From Phaeodactylum tricornutum CCAP 1055/1 (Eukaryota > Bacillariophyta > Bacillariophyceae > Surirellales > Neidiaceae), in contig NC_011675.1 in assembly GCF_000150955.2 (NCBI RefSeq), positions 860,650 to 924,649 on the forward strand: a stretch of 64,000 bases of DNA. The letters are read 5' to 3'. Shown here piece after piece: positions 10,155 through 20,237 of this stretch (within the stretch, counting starts at the first letter, position 1; every line of letters starts with the position of its first letter). The notes beneath the pieces were generated by a model, which ran no database searches, had not been told where the DNA came from, and saw only the letters and a program-made list of their open reading frames with translations. The translations under genes and the position numbers were made by a program.

Positions 10155-10162
10155 TGACGTCA
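10155..10162. promoter_or_regulatory. Second CRE palindrome TGACGTCA
   Basis: Identical palindrome exactly 100 bp after the first, 517 nt upstream of the GCL start codon. Confidence 0.5.
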
Positions 10163-10679
10163 TGTATTTCACCTGGACGTCGACCGTAATGGCGCTCGAA
10201 TTTGTACTAGATTCGGGTTCTTTCGGAGGGTTGGGCGCACGCACGGATTCACCGTTGGATGCCCCCGCGTCCAGAAAAACGCCGTTCCCACTTGGGTGCT
10301 CGGGTCTCTTCGGGTGTCGATGGGAAACTGTGCTTTTCCATCACGCATCACCTCCACCCACTGTTTCGTTCTTTTTTATCCCTCGATCTTTTCTGTTCCT
10401 CGGAAGTCAGCTCAACTTTCTGCCTGGGCAGCCAGTTTTTTGCGGCACTCGATTTCAGACTTTCATCGTGAGGGTGAAAATACCAAGAATTGCCATTTCT
10501 TGTGTCACCATCGTCTTTCCAATCCCTTGCTTCGGAATGTCATGCGCAGAAGCCAGTGTATTGTCAGTAGCAACAAGAAAACTACTGGTATAAAGACACT
10601 GCTGCCGCGCTTCCAAGCCTTCTTGTGGTGTCTCGTCTTTTCATCTCGATTTCTTTCGGCTGAAGGACTCGCCATCTTC

Positions 10680-13616
10680 ATGGGTCTCCTTAAAGTCGGC
10701 GTTCCCAAATCCTGGGACGATTCGAAGAAAGATCTCGATTACATTCGCAAGGCTGGTGTTCGGCAATTCGTTTCTACCTATAATCGTGTGAAGGACTTTA
10801 AAGGCGATGAACTCTTGTGGGGAGATGAAATAGAGTACGGTATCTTTCACATGGATCACAATGCTAAGAAAGTGCGCTTGTCGTTGCGAGCCAAAGAAGT
10901 AAGTATTGACGAATGTGGACCGGAATTTTTCAGTGTGGCAGATCAACGAGCAAAGCTCTAATTCTTCCTTTGGCCTGCTGCACAGATCATGGACGAACTG
11001 AATCGCAAAGAGACCCTTCATTCCCAAATCGTGGAAGGCTGCAACTGGGTACCAGAATACGGAGCGTGGATGGTGGAGGCCACACCCGACCGTCCTTACA
11101 CGGGTTACACGACCGATCTACTACGAGTCGAACGTAACATGCGGCTCCGCCGCAAGCGTATGCTCACGGTATTGTCGGAAGAGGAAGTGGCTCCAACGAT
11201 CAGCTCATTTTTCATGCTCGGCGCGCAAGGGGATGACGGGACGATCCCCTCTACAACCGTCGGCGGACCTGTCACCGAAAGTGAGTATATCAGTGACGGG
11301 ATAATTAATCCTCACCCGCGTTTCGGAACGCTGACGGCCAATATTCGCCAACGCCGCGGTTCCAAAGTCAACATACGAGTGCCGCTATTTCGGGATACCC
11401 GCACACCAGAATACATTGATTTTGAGCCACCCAAGGGCAGCGTCGATGGCTGCTGTGGTAGTGACAGCCAGCAGCTGTGGCGGTACGGCAAAGGAGATGT
11501 GTCTATGGAAAAGCACGGAATGAACTACGTTATTGTGGGTTGCTCTAAATCCTCCACGGACGAAGAGTTTGATGATCACGCGATAGATCAAGGTGCTACC
11601 TTGCAAAAATGGTTGGTTGACGTAAATTGTGCGGGCTGCAAAGGTTTGTTTTATCGTCGTGCACCTAACGAGATTGTGCCGGATTCGGACTGGCCTCGCA
11701 ATGGTGATATTGTAGTTGGCTTGGAACTTCAGGAACCAGCTGGATGGGTGCGCTTGCAGAACGGCTACTATCTACCCATGCATAGTGACGATGGGGAAGT
11801 AGCCTTTTTGCACAAGGTTTCCTCGCGAACGCAGCCTTCCAATTCGGAGTTGAAGCGCATCGGATCCAATACACCCTTGTTTCGTGGGGCAGTTGAGAAA
11901 ACGGATGTCTCATCTTTGTTGAACGGAAGGATTGAACTTTCACCCGAATCCGCCACAGCCACCGCAACATTAACCAAGGAAATTCCCGAAGAAATGCGAA
12001 GTGACGAAACGTGCCGGGCTTCTATTCATATGGACGCGATGGCCTTTGGGATGGGCTGCTGCTGTCTCCAAATTACTTTCCAGGCCAAGGATATTGAAGA
12101 AAGCCGATTCATATATGATCAGCTTGCAGTTATGGCGCCCATTATGATGGCGCTGACGGCTTCGACTCCGATCCTGAAGGGTCGCTTGGCGGATACGGAT
12201 GCCCGGTGGGGCATCATCAGCGAAAGTGTCGATTGCAGGACACTGGCGGAACGCGGCCGAGAGGATCCTGATGCTCCGTACGAAGATTACAATCGTAAGG
12301 GCCAGAGACGAATTTACAAGAGCCGGTACGATTCTATCAGCACCTACATTTACCAGGGCGTTTTGTCGTTGAAGGACGAAAAAAGTACTGGGCTAGCCAA
12401 TCGTGTGTTGAATATTTACAACGACATTCCGGTCCCTATTGACGAAGACAGCTATAAGCAACTTCGTGATGCTGGTATTGATCCAGCGTTGGCGCAGCAC
12501 GTTGCACATCTCTTTATTCGTGACCCACTCGTAGTCTTCAATGGCGCGGTCGAGGAGGTGGACGACGATACTCAGACCGAGCATTGGGAAAGCATTCAGA
12601 GTACCAATTGGTGAGTTGACTTCCCGTGATTTCAGAGGAATATATGCAGTGAAATATCTTACACATCTCGCAACAGGCAAAGTGTCCGGTGGAAGCCTCC
12701 GCCGCCACGCAACAGTCCTAATGACCCCCATATTGGCTGGCGTACCGAATTTCGTAGTATGGAATTGCAGTTGACGGATTTTGAAAATGCTGCATTCACG
12801 GCGTTTATTGTGCTCTTAACCCGGGTTATTTTGACGTTTGATCTGAACCTATACATTCCGATGAGCAGAGTTGATGCAAATATGCAACGAGCGCATAGTA
12901 GGAATTCAGCTGCCAAGGGAAAGTTTTTCTTTCGGCGTCACATGGCGCCCTTGCAGGAAGGTGATGATGGATATGGCGTCAAGTTTACTTCCATGTTCGC
13001 TCAAGCAAAGCGAGGAGACGACCCTCTAATGAGTCCTATACAGGACGTCAACGGTCATGTAGGCGTCGAAGAAGTGGATGACGTCGTAAGTGACCAACGC
13101 CGCAAGTCCCCTTATGCTCCCGGAAGTTCTGAAGAAAATTCGTTTGAAGAAATGACGATGAACGAAATTATGAATGGCAAGGGAGATCACTTTCCTGGTC
13201 TGATTGTGCTGATTCTGGCGTATTTGGATCACATCAACTGCGATAAGGTCACGCTCAAGCGCTTAGAAAACTATCTGACGTTTATTGCCAAGCGCGCAAC
13301 GGGTGAACTCGTCACACCTGCGACCTGGATGAGGAATTTTGTCCGGAATCATCCTGCATACGAACAAGATTCGATTCTATCAGATGAAATCGCCTACGAC
13401 CTCATGATTGCCTGCCGTGACATCGGCCAAGGGAAATTGCACGTTCCCGAATTATTGGGAGACAACATTATTGATCCAATTACAAGTGAAGGTGCTTACG
13501 ATGTCAAACTTGACTCGAAGCGCGTCCAAAACGATCGCATTCTTGATTTATTGCGACAATACACGAAGCGCAAATCCTTTTCGGCGCATGGCGCGATGAA
13601 TGTCGGTGACGCGTGA
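10680..13616 (+). CDS. GCLC: Glutamate-cysteine ligase catalytic subunit with large internal insertion
   Basis: Exons 10680-10898, 10986-12610 and 12677-13616 give 927 residues (animal enzymes have about 640). It makes gamma-glutamylcysteine from Glu, Cys and ATP, the committed step of glutathione synthesis. The start MGLLKVG matches the family's MGLL. Conserved blocks are GDEIEY, KHPRF-like NPHPRFGTLTANIRQRRG, MDAMAFGMGCCCLQITF, DARWGIISESVD, then across intron 2 IQSTNWQSVRWKPPPP and MELQLTDFENAAF. Residues about 223-415 are an insertion between TRTPEYIDFEPP and the MDAMAFGMG block. It contains a small module with GLFYRRAP, NGDIVVG and GWVRLQNGYYLPM. The open frame continues upstream of 10680, but that part lacks family similarity. 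The promoter carries two CRE palindromes. Confidence 0.92.
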
Positions 13617-13811
13617 GAGACAATTGTATGATGATGTTGTGCGTCTTTTCTGTAGTGGGCTGATTTTTGAGTCCGATCAGTTTCACTACACTCCACCGCT
13701 ATTATCGAAGAATTTTGGTTGCAGCGCAGTGGACCTAAACTAGAATATGTTTTCAATTGTCATTTAACACGCAATGCCACTTAACTTCAATTTTTCATTA
13801 AGCAGCAATGA

Positions 13812-15206
13812 TTAGACCCGACTTTTGGTGGTTGCAGTATTATTACGATGGTGAATAGGTAAAACGGGTCTTCGCCGCGTTTTGCGTGTCCGGGTCTCGG
13901 GTGAGCTGTACATAACGGTGGCCGTGACCACCAGGCTCGCGCCGACGAGAAAGGATACGGACGGATGAAAGTCGAACAGGAACGCCGACACGATGCAGCT
14001 CACGACGATACTAAAGCTGGTAGCAAAGACTTTGAGTACGTTGTCGGCGTACTTGACGACGGTAGCCACGATGAGGCCGCCGACGGCTTGGACCGTGACG
14101 ACGGTCCACACGAGAGTGTTGTAGCCGCCCCAGAAACCTTGCGTCCGAATGGCCTCGGCATCCTTGACGTAAACCGTCAAGTACGCAATTACGATGGAGG
14201 ACAATCCCATTTGGACGTTGCGGATCCAGAGAGACGTCCGGGATCCTTTAAGGATTTTTTCAAAGTAGACGCCAGAAAAGCCTGAGGTACATGCCGCGCA
14301 CAGTACGGCCACGAGTCCCACCCAACGCGTGTGGGCCGCCGCGGTTCCATTAGTATCATCGACAGCGTCAGTCGCGGCCTTGCTGTCTTGTTCCGAATGT
14401 TGGTCACCGCTGCCGGAAAGCTGAACGATAGCAACTCCAATCGTAAGAACAACCAGCGACAACCACTTCATGGTGGAGAACTTGCGTTGCAAGAGAAGCG
14501 CACTGAAGAGAGCCGTGGTAAGAATTTTGAGTTGGTAGCACACTTGGTACGTAGCCGCGTCCAAGTTCGTCAGCGCCAGATATAGTAGATTATTCTGTAC
14601 GGTATACAGCAAGGAGGGCACGGTCAGTTTGAGCAGTTCCAAAGGGGATCCGATGGTGTGAGTGTAGAGTTCGTGCAGCACCCCCGATTTAGTCTGGACG
14701 GCAATGACACCGACACAAATAACGAGTTTCATAACTTCCATAAGAAAGACCGCAGTGGATGCCAAGTAGAGCGGTTGAGTATCGTCATGTTGGGTGCGGG
14801 AGTAGCGCATGAGTAGGACGAGCCCTACCATTTGGGCGACGAGGAGAAAGAGCGCGGCGTACTTGATGACGCGGTCGCGGGGATTTTCTTCCGATCGGGA
14901 TTTGGTCGTATCCGACGTCCGCGATTTGCGCTTGGCGCCGCTCGCGAGCATACTCGACGAACCCCCGCTACCGTCCGCGGAGGATCGTTTGACGCGGCGT
15001 TTGGTGGACCCGCTGTCGTCTTGACTCGGATGACCCGTGGGAATCAAGAGACTCTGTGCTTCGGCGTTGCTGGTACTCTCACTGTTGTCGTTGTTGTTGT
15101 TGTTGTTGGTCCCGTCCGTACCCGCGTGGTTAACGGTGAGTTCCACATTATGGTGTTCGTGATCCTGACCATGAATGCCGTCGTTGGTGTCGGTCGATTG
15201 CATCAT
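13812..15206 (-). CDS. Nucleotide-sugar transporter (SLC35A / UDP-galactose or UDP-GlcNAc transporter type)
   Basis: 464 residues, one exon, start ATG 15206. A cytosolic hydrophilic N-terminus of about 110 residues contains an Asn run and basic stretches. It is followed by about ten membrane helices of the DMT superfamily. Family-typical blocks are PSLLYTVQNNLLYLALTNLD and ATYQVCYQLKILTTALFSA, then SGFSGVYFEKILK and RNVQMGLSSI, and near the end KYADNVLKVFATS. These match the SLC35A (CMP-sialic acid/UDP-Gal/UDP-GlcNAc) group, which exchanges nucleotide sugars for the monophosphate in the Golgi membrane. The substrate cannot be assigned from sequence. An acidic/Asp-Asn loop interrupts the region after helix 5. 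Confidence 0.9.
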   Translation of the reverse strand: MMQSTDTNDGIHGQDHEHHNVELTVNHAGTDGTNNNNNNDNSESTSNAEAQSLLIPTGHPSQDDSGSTKRRVKRSSADGSGGSSSMLASGAKRKSRTSDTTKSRSEENPRDRVIKYAALFLLVAQMVGLVLLMRYSRTQHDDTQPLYLASTAVFLMEVMKLVICVGVIAVQTKSGVLHELYTHTIGSPLELLKLTVPSLLYTVQNNLLYLALTNLDAATYQVCYQLKILTTALFSALLLQRKFSTMKWLSLVVLTIGVAIVQLSGSGDQHSEQDSKAATDAVDDTNGTAAAHTRWVGLVAVLCAACTSGFSGVYFEKILKGSRTSLWIRNVQMGLSSIVIAYLTVYVKDAEAIRTQGFWGGYNTLVWTVVTVQAVGGLIVATVVKYADNVLKVFATSFSIVVSCIVSAFLFDFHPSVSFLVGASLVVTATVMYSSPETRTRKTRRRPVLPIHHRNNTATTKSRV

Positions 15207-15910
15207 TGTGGACGGCGGAGTGTTTGGTACCGTCTGTTGGTTTTCGTTTATGTATTCAGGAATGAGGATCGATGCGTGGTGCGCGAATTCCAGCTCGAAT
15301 TGACCGTGATGAAGTATATATTACACAGTAATCACAGTAAGGAGACTGTCTGGAGCACCCGAGAGGAATAGGAGAGCGATTTGCGAAAAGCTTGTGGTAG
15401 GCCATGGCATGTTGCATTGCATTACATTCCATTCCAGTTCGTAGAGTTCATCATCCCGGGCCAGAAACGAACGACTCACGGTCTTACAACGCGATATCGT
15501 TCGAAAGGTACGGAACGGTGAAAGTCATTGTCGGCAATGACTTCGTTGATTTGTTTGAATTTAAATACATTCGAGTTTTGATTGTAAGTCGATTTTCTTC
15601 CTTGAGTCACGGACGGTTTCCAGTTGGCTAGTCTTGCATGAGTCTGGCCGCTTGTCCTACCAACGACGTCGCCCCAAACATATTATTTGATAATTACAGT
15701 GAACAACATCGAGAAAGGAAAACCATTTTGGTTTCTAACTCGCAATTGACTGACTGTGAACGCAAGATTGAAGGAGTGTGCCAACAGTTTTTTTTTGGTC
15801 GTTCTCTTGACCTAGCCACTGCTCTTGCTACTGCTCCAGCTGTTGCTGTTGTGTCCAAGCGCTGTTCTCGTCACGTCATTACCATTGTTCGACAAGCGTG
15901 TTTGAGAAAA
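15207..15910. other. Divergent promoter region and PUS3 5' region
   Basis: It holds TCACAGTAA (15332-15340), 125 nt from the transporter ATG, plus TTACAGTGA (15694-15702) and TGACTGTGA (15751-15759) before the pseudouridine synthase. The synthase frame is open back to an ATG at 15638, but that part has no family similarity and carries the promoter-like words. Confidence 0.5.
15332..15340 (-). promoter_or_regulatory. TTACTGTGA promoter-proximal motif (minus strand)
   Basis: Variant of the recurring motif, 125 nt before the transporter start codon at 15206. Confidence 0.25.
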
Positions 15911-17692
15911 ATGAACATGCCGCCGTCGCCCAGCAACCCGACCGCATCCGCGCAAAAGGTGCTGATAGCTTGCAACCTCCTTAAATCCAATTCCAAGCGC
16001 GACCGTCGACGCCCGCCGCGAGCCATTGACATCCTCCAGTACCTTTTGGAACACGACCAGATTCAACCCGACGACGTCGAAAAGGCGTACCGAGACATTC
16101 AAAGTGACGACGCTGACTATCACCGACGCGAAGAGCCTACGCCACCACCAGTGTCGGCCCTCGCATCCATCGACGCTTCATCGGACAATACCGTCGCCTG
16201 GGACCAAGCGCATAATTGTCGCCGTCGACACGTGGCCTTACGGATCTACTACGACGGTCAGAAGTATTCCGGACTGGCCGAAAGCGTCGGCAGTGATCAC
16301 GACGCCTCGGTCGAAAAAGCCCTCTTCCGGGCCCTCCGCACGTCCCGCCTCGTCGAATCCCGCGCTTCCTCGGGATACTCACGTTGCGGGCGTACCGACA
16401 AGGGTGTCAGCGCCGCCGGACAAGTCGTGGCTCTAAGGCTCAAGAGCGCGTACGCGCTGGACGCCTCCTGGGACGCTGCGGGACAGGATCTGGTTGCCGA
16501 AAACGAACTACCCAAAAACGCATACACTCCGTTGTCGGTATACGTCACTCCACGACCGCGATCTACCAAAAAACAACGCAAAAAGCACACTGTAGACGTT
16601 CAAAACAGCCAAAATGGCAACCAGCAGACTGATCCTCCCCTTCGCCAACAACGGGCACTGCGCGAACACGCGTACGACAAAATTCTGAACAACTTGTTGC
16701 CCGATGACATTCGGGTCCTGGGTTGGATACCAGTATCCGACGACTTTTCGGCACGCTTTTCCGCCACTTCGCGGACCTACCGGTACTTTTTCCGCCGCCG
16801 TCGGACTTTGGATGTCGAAGCTATGCGCCAAGGCCTCCATCGGATGCAAGGGACACACGACTTTCGCAATTTCTGCAAAATGGATGTCGAAAAGGTCTAC
16901 AACTTTGAACGCCGAATCGATAAGGCTGAAATAGTCAATATGGAGCGAGACACCGGCGTCTCCTACTTTTTAATTGTCGGCCAGGCATTCTTGTGGCATC
17001 AAATTCGTTACATGGCGAGTATTTTGTTCGCCATCGGTCAAGGCTTGGAAACGCCTGAGTTGGTCACGGCCATGCTGGATATCGCGCAGAATCCGGGTAA
17101 GCCAGCCTATCCTTTGGCGGATGAGCAACCGCTAGTGCTGCACGATTGTGGCTATCCCCGTCTGCGCATGGGATACGCGGTGGAGAATCTGTGGCACATC
17201 TTTACCCACCAAGAGTCGCAGTGGGAAGCGCATATTTTGGCGGAGGCCCAAATCAGAAGCAATTTGGAAAGTTTGAAAACGATGAACGTGGCAGTGTCAA
17301 ATCTAAAAGAGTTTGTCGTCGGGAAATTGAAAGAGCAGCAAGTCCAAACCAGCTTATCTTTGGAGGAGTACGTGGACACGGCGATAGCCACACTTTGGAA
17401 TACTGTCGACGACAGTACCTCCTCTGCGAATGTGACGTGGGGCAAGGCATTGATGTGGATGGAAAGTGTGTTGGGATTGGTAGCAGAGCCCCCCAGTCTG
17501 CACTCGCCGGTGCACGTGCCGATCCTCCGTCGAGGCCGGGGCACTACTTACGAAGAAAAACTGGCCTCGCTGCAGAATTCCGCCAGAAGATGCCAGCGAT
17601 ACAATGAAAATATTGTGAAAAAGCGCAAAAGCAAAGAAGAAGACGCCGCGTTTTACAGACATATGACGAGCCAAGGCGGCTCGGCGGATTAG
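15911..17692 (+). CDS. PUS3: tRNA pseudouridine synthase, TruA family (PUS3/Deg1-like)
   Basis: 593 residues from ATG 15911. An upstream in-frame ATG at 15638 would add 91 residues without recognisable content. It converts uridine to pseudouridine in tRNA (positions 38/39 for PUS3-type enzymes). The core begins at VALRIYYDGQKYSGLA. The catalytic Asp is residue 163 in SRCGRTDKGVSAAGQVVALR. Later blocks include DFSARFSATSRTYRYFF, GTHDFRNFCKMD and QAFLWHQIRYMASILFAIGQG, which match the PUS3 subgroup. The C-terminus is a basic, helical extension (KKRKSKEED), probably involved in RNA binding or nuclear import. The stop codon lies only 8 nt from the convergent NDUFAF5-like stop. Confidence 0.9.
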   Translation: MNMPPSPSNPTASAQKVLIACNLLKSNSKRDRRRPPRAIDILQYLLEHDQIQPDDVEKAYRDIQSDDADYHRREEPTPPPVSALASIDASSDNTVAWDQAHNCRRRHVALRIYYDGQKYSGLAESVGSDHDASVEKALFRALRTSRLVESRASSGYSRCGRTDKGVSAAGQVVALRLKSAYALDASWDAAGQDLVAENELPKNAYTPLSVYVTPRPRSTKKQRKKHTVDVQNSQNGNQQTDPPLRQQRALREHAYDKILNNLLPDDIRVLGWIPVSDDFSARFSATSRTYRYFFRRRRTLDVEAMRQGLHRMQGTHDFRNFCKMDVEKVYNFERRIDKAEIVNMERDTGVSYFLIVGQAFLWHQIRYMASILFAIGQGLETPELVTAMLDIAQNPGKPAYPLADEQPLVLHDCGYPRLRMGYAVENLWHIFTHQESQWEAHILAEAQIRSNLESLKTMNVAVSNLKEFVVGKLKEQQVQTSLSLEEYVDTAIATLWNTVDDSTSSANVTWGKALMWMESVLGLVAEPPSLHSPVHVPILRRGRGTTYEEKLASLQNSARRCQRYNENIVKKRKSKEEDAAFYRHMTSQGGSAD

Positions 17693-17700
17693 ATGCTACC

Positions 17701-18855
17701 TTAAGGATTTGTCTGGTGTTTTTCAACAATGTCGCCCACTTTGTGAGTAGCAGTACCCCGTTCCAGCGGTGCCGGCTGAGATACGTGAGGTGTCCATCCA
17801 ATGGCGTAGATCACTTGAACCGATGCCTCCACTGCTGGCTCCCCTCCGTCGTCATGTCCTTCTAAAGGAAACATTTCGTCGTAGAGACATGCCGTTGCTA
17901 AAAACGTATCCAGTCCAATACGTTCTCTTCGTTTAATACAAGCATTGCTCTCCCCCATACGTTGCAAGTGCTCCATCAGGACGGCTGCGTTGGGAAACGC
18001 GATCTTCATGGAATCCACGTCGATTGTGGGCAACGCAAAGCCTGCACGTTGTAAAAGAGCGCCCACGTCCGAAAGCTCTACAAATGGTCCGACGTGCGGA
18101 CTGACTCCGCCTTCGCGCTCGATCTCTGCCATCACCATTGCAGCTCGCAGCTCGGGTAACGTAGTACCACCAATCATGGCAAACATAAAGCAGCCATCCG
18201 GTTTCAACACCCTCCGAATTTCTTTGAAAAGTTTCGGTAATTGATTGACCCAATGCATCGACGTTGAGCTAATAACTAGATCGAAAGTCCCATCCGGAAA
18301 CGGCAAAATGGCTTCTTCGTCCAATTCCAGACGGTAAGAATCGCAGCGTTCACTGCCGGGCACGAGGAGATCGGCATCGCGGTACAACATTTCCCCAGCG
18401 GAATCCAGTTGAACTAATTTCCTGACGCCACCCACGCCCCCTTCACCTTGAAGGGCCTCATCGGCACAGATTGCTTTGTAAACATAACCAGGACCGGATC
18501 CCACGTCGAGCGCTAGCGGAAATCCCTCGTCGCGCTTAATGTCGTCTAGGCGATCAATCAAGCGCGAGGCGATTTCTTCCCGAACGTAGTCGTAGTTTGC
18601 GGCATCATCCGACGCATTTCGCCAAGATTGCTGCATCCGGGCTGCATTATTACGCTGTAGTCGCTTGAAACCACGGTCAAACGCATGCGTGGCGCTGGCT
18701 TCGGCGTTCTGGCTACCGTCGCGAGGAACACCGCTGCTACGGCGCCTCGAGATGACAAAGGCACTGGCAGGGGTGGAGAGCAGCAAATCAGCAGAAACAG
18801 CGGCCTTCGATCGATTCCGTATCAGCAAATTTCGAGCTAAAGAAACGAGCGACAT
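17701..18855 (-). CDS. NDUFAF5: NDUFAF5-like mitochondrial methyltransferase-fold protein
   Basis: 384 residues, single exon. The Arg/Ser-rich N-terminus (MSLVSLARNLLIRNRSKAAV) fits a mitochondrial presequence. The SAM-binding fold shows motif I LALDVGSGPGYVY, DLVISSTSMHWVNQLP and IRRVLKPDGCFMFAMIGG, then TLPELRAAM and HVGPFVELSDVG. These are the signature blocks of the NDUFAF5 family, which hydroxylates an arginine of NDUFS7 during complex I assembly in the mitochondrial matrix. FDRGFKRLQRNNAA at about residues 57-70 also matches. Biotin-pathway BioC is a relative, but the HW-N-LP and C-terminal blocks favour NDUFAF5. It is convergent with PUS3. Confidence 0.88.
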   Translation of the reverse strand: MSLVSLARNLLIRNRSKAAVSADLLLSTPASAFVISRRRSSGVPRDGSQNAEASATHAFDRGFKRLQRNNAARMQQSWRNASDDAANYDYVREEIASRLIDRLDDIKRDEGFPLALDVGSGPGYVYKAICADEALQGEGGVGGVRKLVQLDSAGEMLYRDADLLVPGSERCDSYRLELDEEAILPFPDGTFDLVISSTSMHWVNQLPKLFKEIRRVLKPDGCFMFAMIGGTTLPELRAAMVMAEIEREGGVSPHVGPFVELSDVGALLQRAGFALPTIDVDSMKIAFPNAAVLMEHLQRMGESNACIKRRERIGLDTFLATACLYDEMFPLEGHDDGGEPAVEASVQVIYAIGWTPHVSQPAPLERGTATHKVGDIVEKHQTNP

Positions 18856-19301
18856 GGTCAGAAAGCAGGAAGGCTCTGAATCTAGGGAGAATTTTTGTAA
18901 GGACTAGAATTGAGTCCGCAGGACTCCCTAATCTTACAGCGTGCGCTATCATGCTTGTACAATCAAACCATCGCGACGACAAAGAGAAAGTCGACTATTC
19001 CGAGAGCGAGAGTTAGTGTAAGGAACCAGGAGCTGTGAATACAGGAACACAGAGACATAATGTTCTCCGATTTCTGCCTGGTATGGTGGTAGGATCGTGT
19101 CTGATGGACATATAAAATGTCTGTCATTTTCCAGCAACCTAACGTTATCTCCGTGGCCGTGGATTTCTTGATGTGAGACATCAGTTGTGGATGCTTCATT
19201 CCATAGGCAACGTAGAATACCAATTCTCAGGAACTGCATATCAAAACAGATGTATGCTTTTGACACGGTAACATAGTACGGATGTTCAGAGTTGTGCTAG
19301 A
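18856..19301. other. Divergent intergenic region
   Basis: 446 nt between the NDUFAF5-like gene and the RluA-family gene. Minus-strand open frames have no recognisable features. I see no clear regulatory element. Confidence 0.5.
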
Positions 19302-20237
19302 ATGGCGCTGATCGCAACAAACGTGTACACAAAAGCAACTGGAACCATGCAACCTACCAATAGACCAAATATATCTATTGGAATGCTGGAGATCATCTGT
19401 TGGGCTGCCGCCGCCACAACCGCCGCGGCACTATTAGTTTGCGGAGCCACTTCTTGCGCTTCTCGCGCAAGCTTTGGTGCATTACATACATCCACTATTG
19501 CAAACGCATTATCAATCCAGTGGCAAGGCGGCAATCACGTGGAACCAACATTTATTCACGGAAACGTAACCATACTAGCGCGGACGGATCGGTACGTGGT
19601 AGTGGCAAAGCCTCCCACTGTGGTATGCCACCATTCGGAGTGGACGGGTTCCCGTTCCGATCCTTTCCAGATCCCCATGCTCCAGCGCACACGGGAAGCA
19701 ATGGGTGGCAATTGCGTCAATCTCGTGCACCGACTCAATTGGGGTTGTAGTGGCTGTTTGCTCCTGACCTACGCCGCGGATACCGCTGATGCTGAAATCT
19801 ACATACCGAACACCACGGCAACTCTGATAGCTTCCATGAAAGAGACTGCGAGTTTAAAGACATATTTGGCTTTAGTGCGAGGCGAAGGTTTACTACAAGG
19901 ACGGGATTTCAAACAGGAGGGTTGGTTCAAGGTAGATCGACCAATCAAAAACGAAAAGGGTATTTTAAACAATGCTACAACTTGGTTCCGCTTCGTGGCG
20001 GGCCAAGATAACGATAGTGGTAGAATCAATCAGCCACGGGCGTCGCTTGTGCTCGCAAGACCAGAAACGGGACGGTGGCACCAAATTCGCCGACACTTGA
20101 ACGGTCTGTCTCATCCTATTTTGGGCGACACTTCGCACGGCAACAGTCATGTCAATCGAGAGTGGCGAGATCTCCGGGGCATGCCTGCCCAGCGGACTTG
20201 CCTGCATCTTGCTCGTTTGCAGCTTGGACCAAATTAA
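19302..20237 (+). CDS. RluA/TruC-family pseudouridine synthase-like protein, catalytic Asp replaced, early stop
   Basis: 311 residues to a TAA. The fold of RluA-type synthases is clear: YVVVAKPP, then VHRL, SLKTYLALVRGEG, RPETGRWHQIRRHL and HPILGDTSHGN. The invariant catalytic Asp of HRLD is Asn here (VHRLNWGCSG, around residues 146-155), so ordinary uridine isomerisation is not expected. The N-terminal 60 residues hold a hydrophobic Ala-rich segment (MLEIICWAAAATTAAALLVC) of uncertain role, possibly targeting. The TAA at 20235-20237 falls in the last conserved block, and the same frame then continues for 58 codons with family-like sequence. The gene may be a pseudo-enzyme, a decaying gene, or one using stop readthrough. 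Confidence 0.75.
   Translation: MALIATNVYTKATGTMQPTNRPNISIGMLEIICWAAAATTAAALLVCGATSCASRASFGALHTSTIANALSIQWQGGNHVEPTFIHGNVTILARTDRYVVVAKPPTVVCHHSEWTGSRSDPFQIPMLQRTREAMGGNCVNLVHRLNWGCSGCLLLTYAADTADAEIYIPNTTATLIASMKETASLKTYLALVRGEGLLQGRDFKQEGWFKVDRPIKNEKGILNNATTWFRFVAGQDNDSGRINQPRASLVLARPETGRWHQIRRHLNGLSHPILGDTSHGNSHVNREWRDLRGMPAQRTCLHLARLQLGPN

Larger units (their letters stand above)
9599..10679. other. Divergent promoter region between HSF and glutamate-cysteine ligase
   Basis: 1081 nt. It holds TGACTGTGA (9720-9728) near the HSF side. Towards the GCL side it holds a TGACGT half-site (10038-10043), two perfect TGACGTCA palindromes (10055-10062, 10155-10162) and an E2F-like TTTGGCGC (10111-10118). 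Overlapping open frames between 10160 and 10680 change composition and lack domains, so I read them as 5' UTR of GCL. Confidence 0.6.

Noticed and set aside
10162-10593. 143-codon plus-strand frame upstream of GCL
   Set aside because: Overlaps two other frames, no domain, and starts within the CRE palindrome region; read as promoter and 5' UTR.
15638-15910. In-frame N-terminal extension of PUS3
   Set aside because: No targeting or family sequence and it contains promoter-like TTACAGTGA and TGACTGTGA; kept only as an alternative start.
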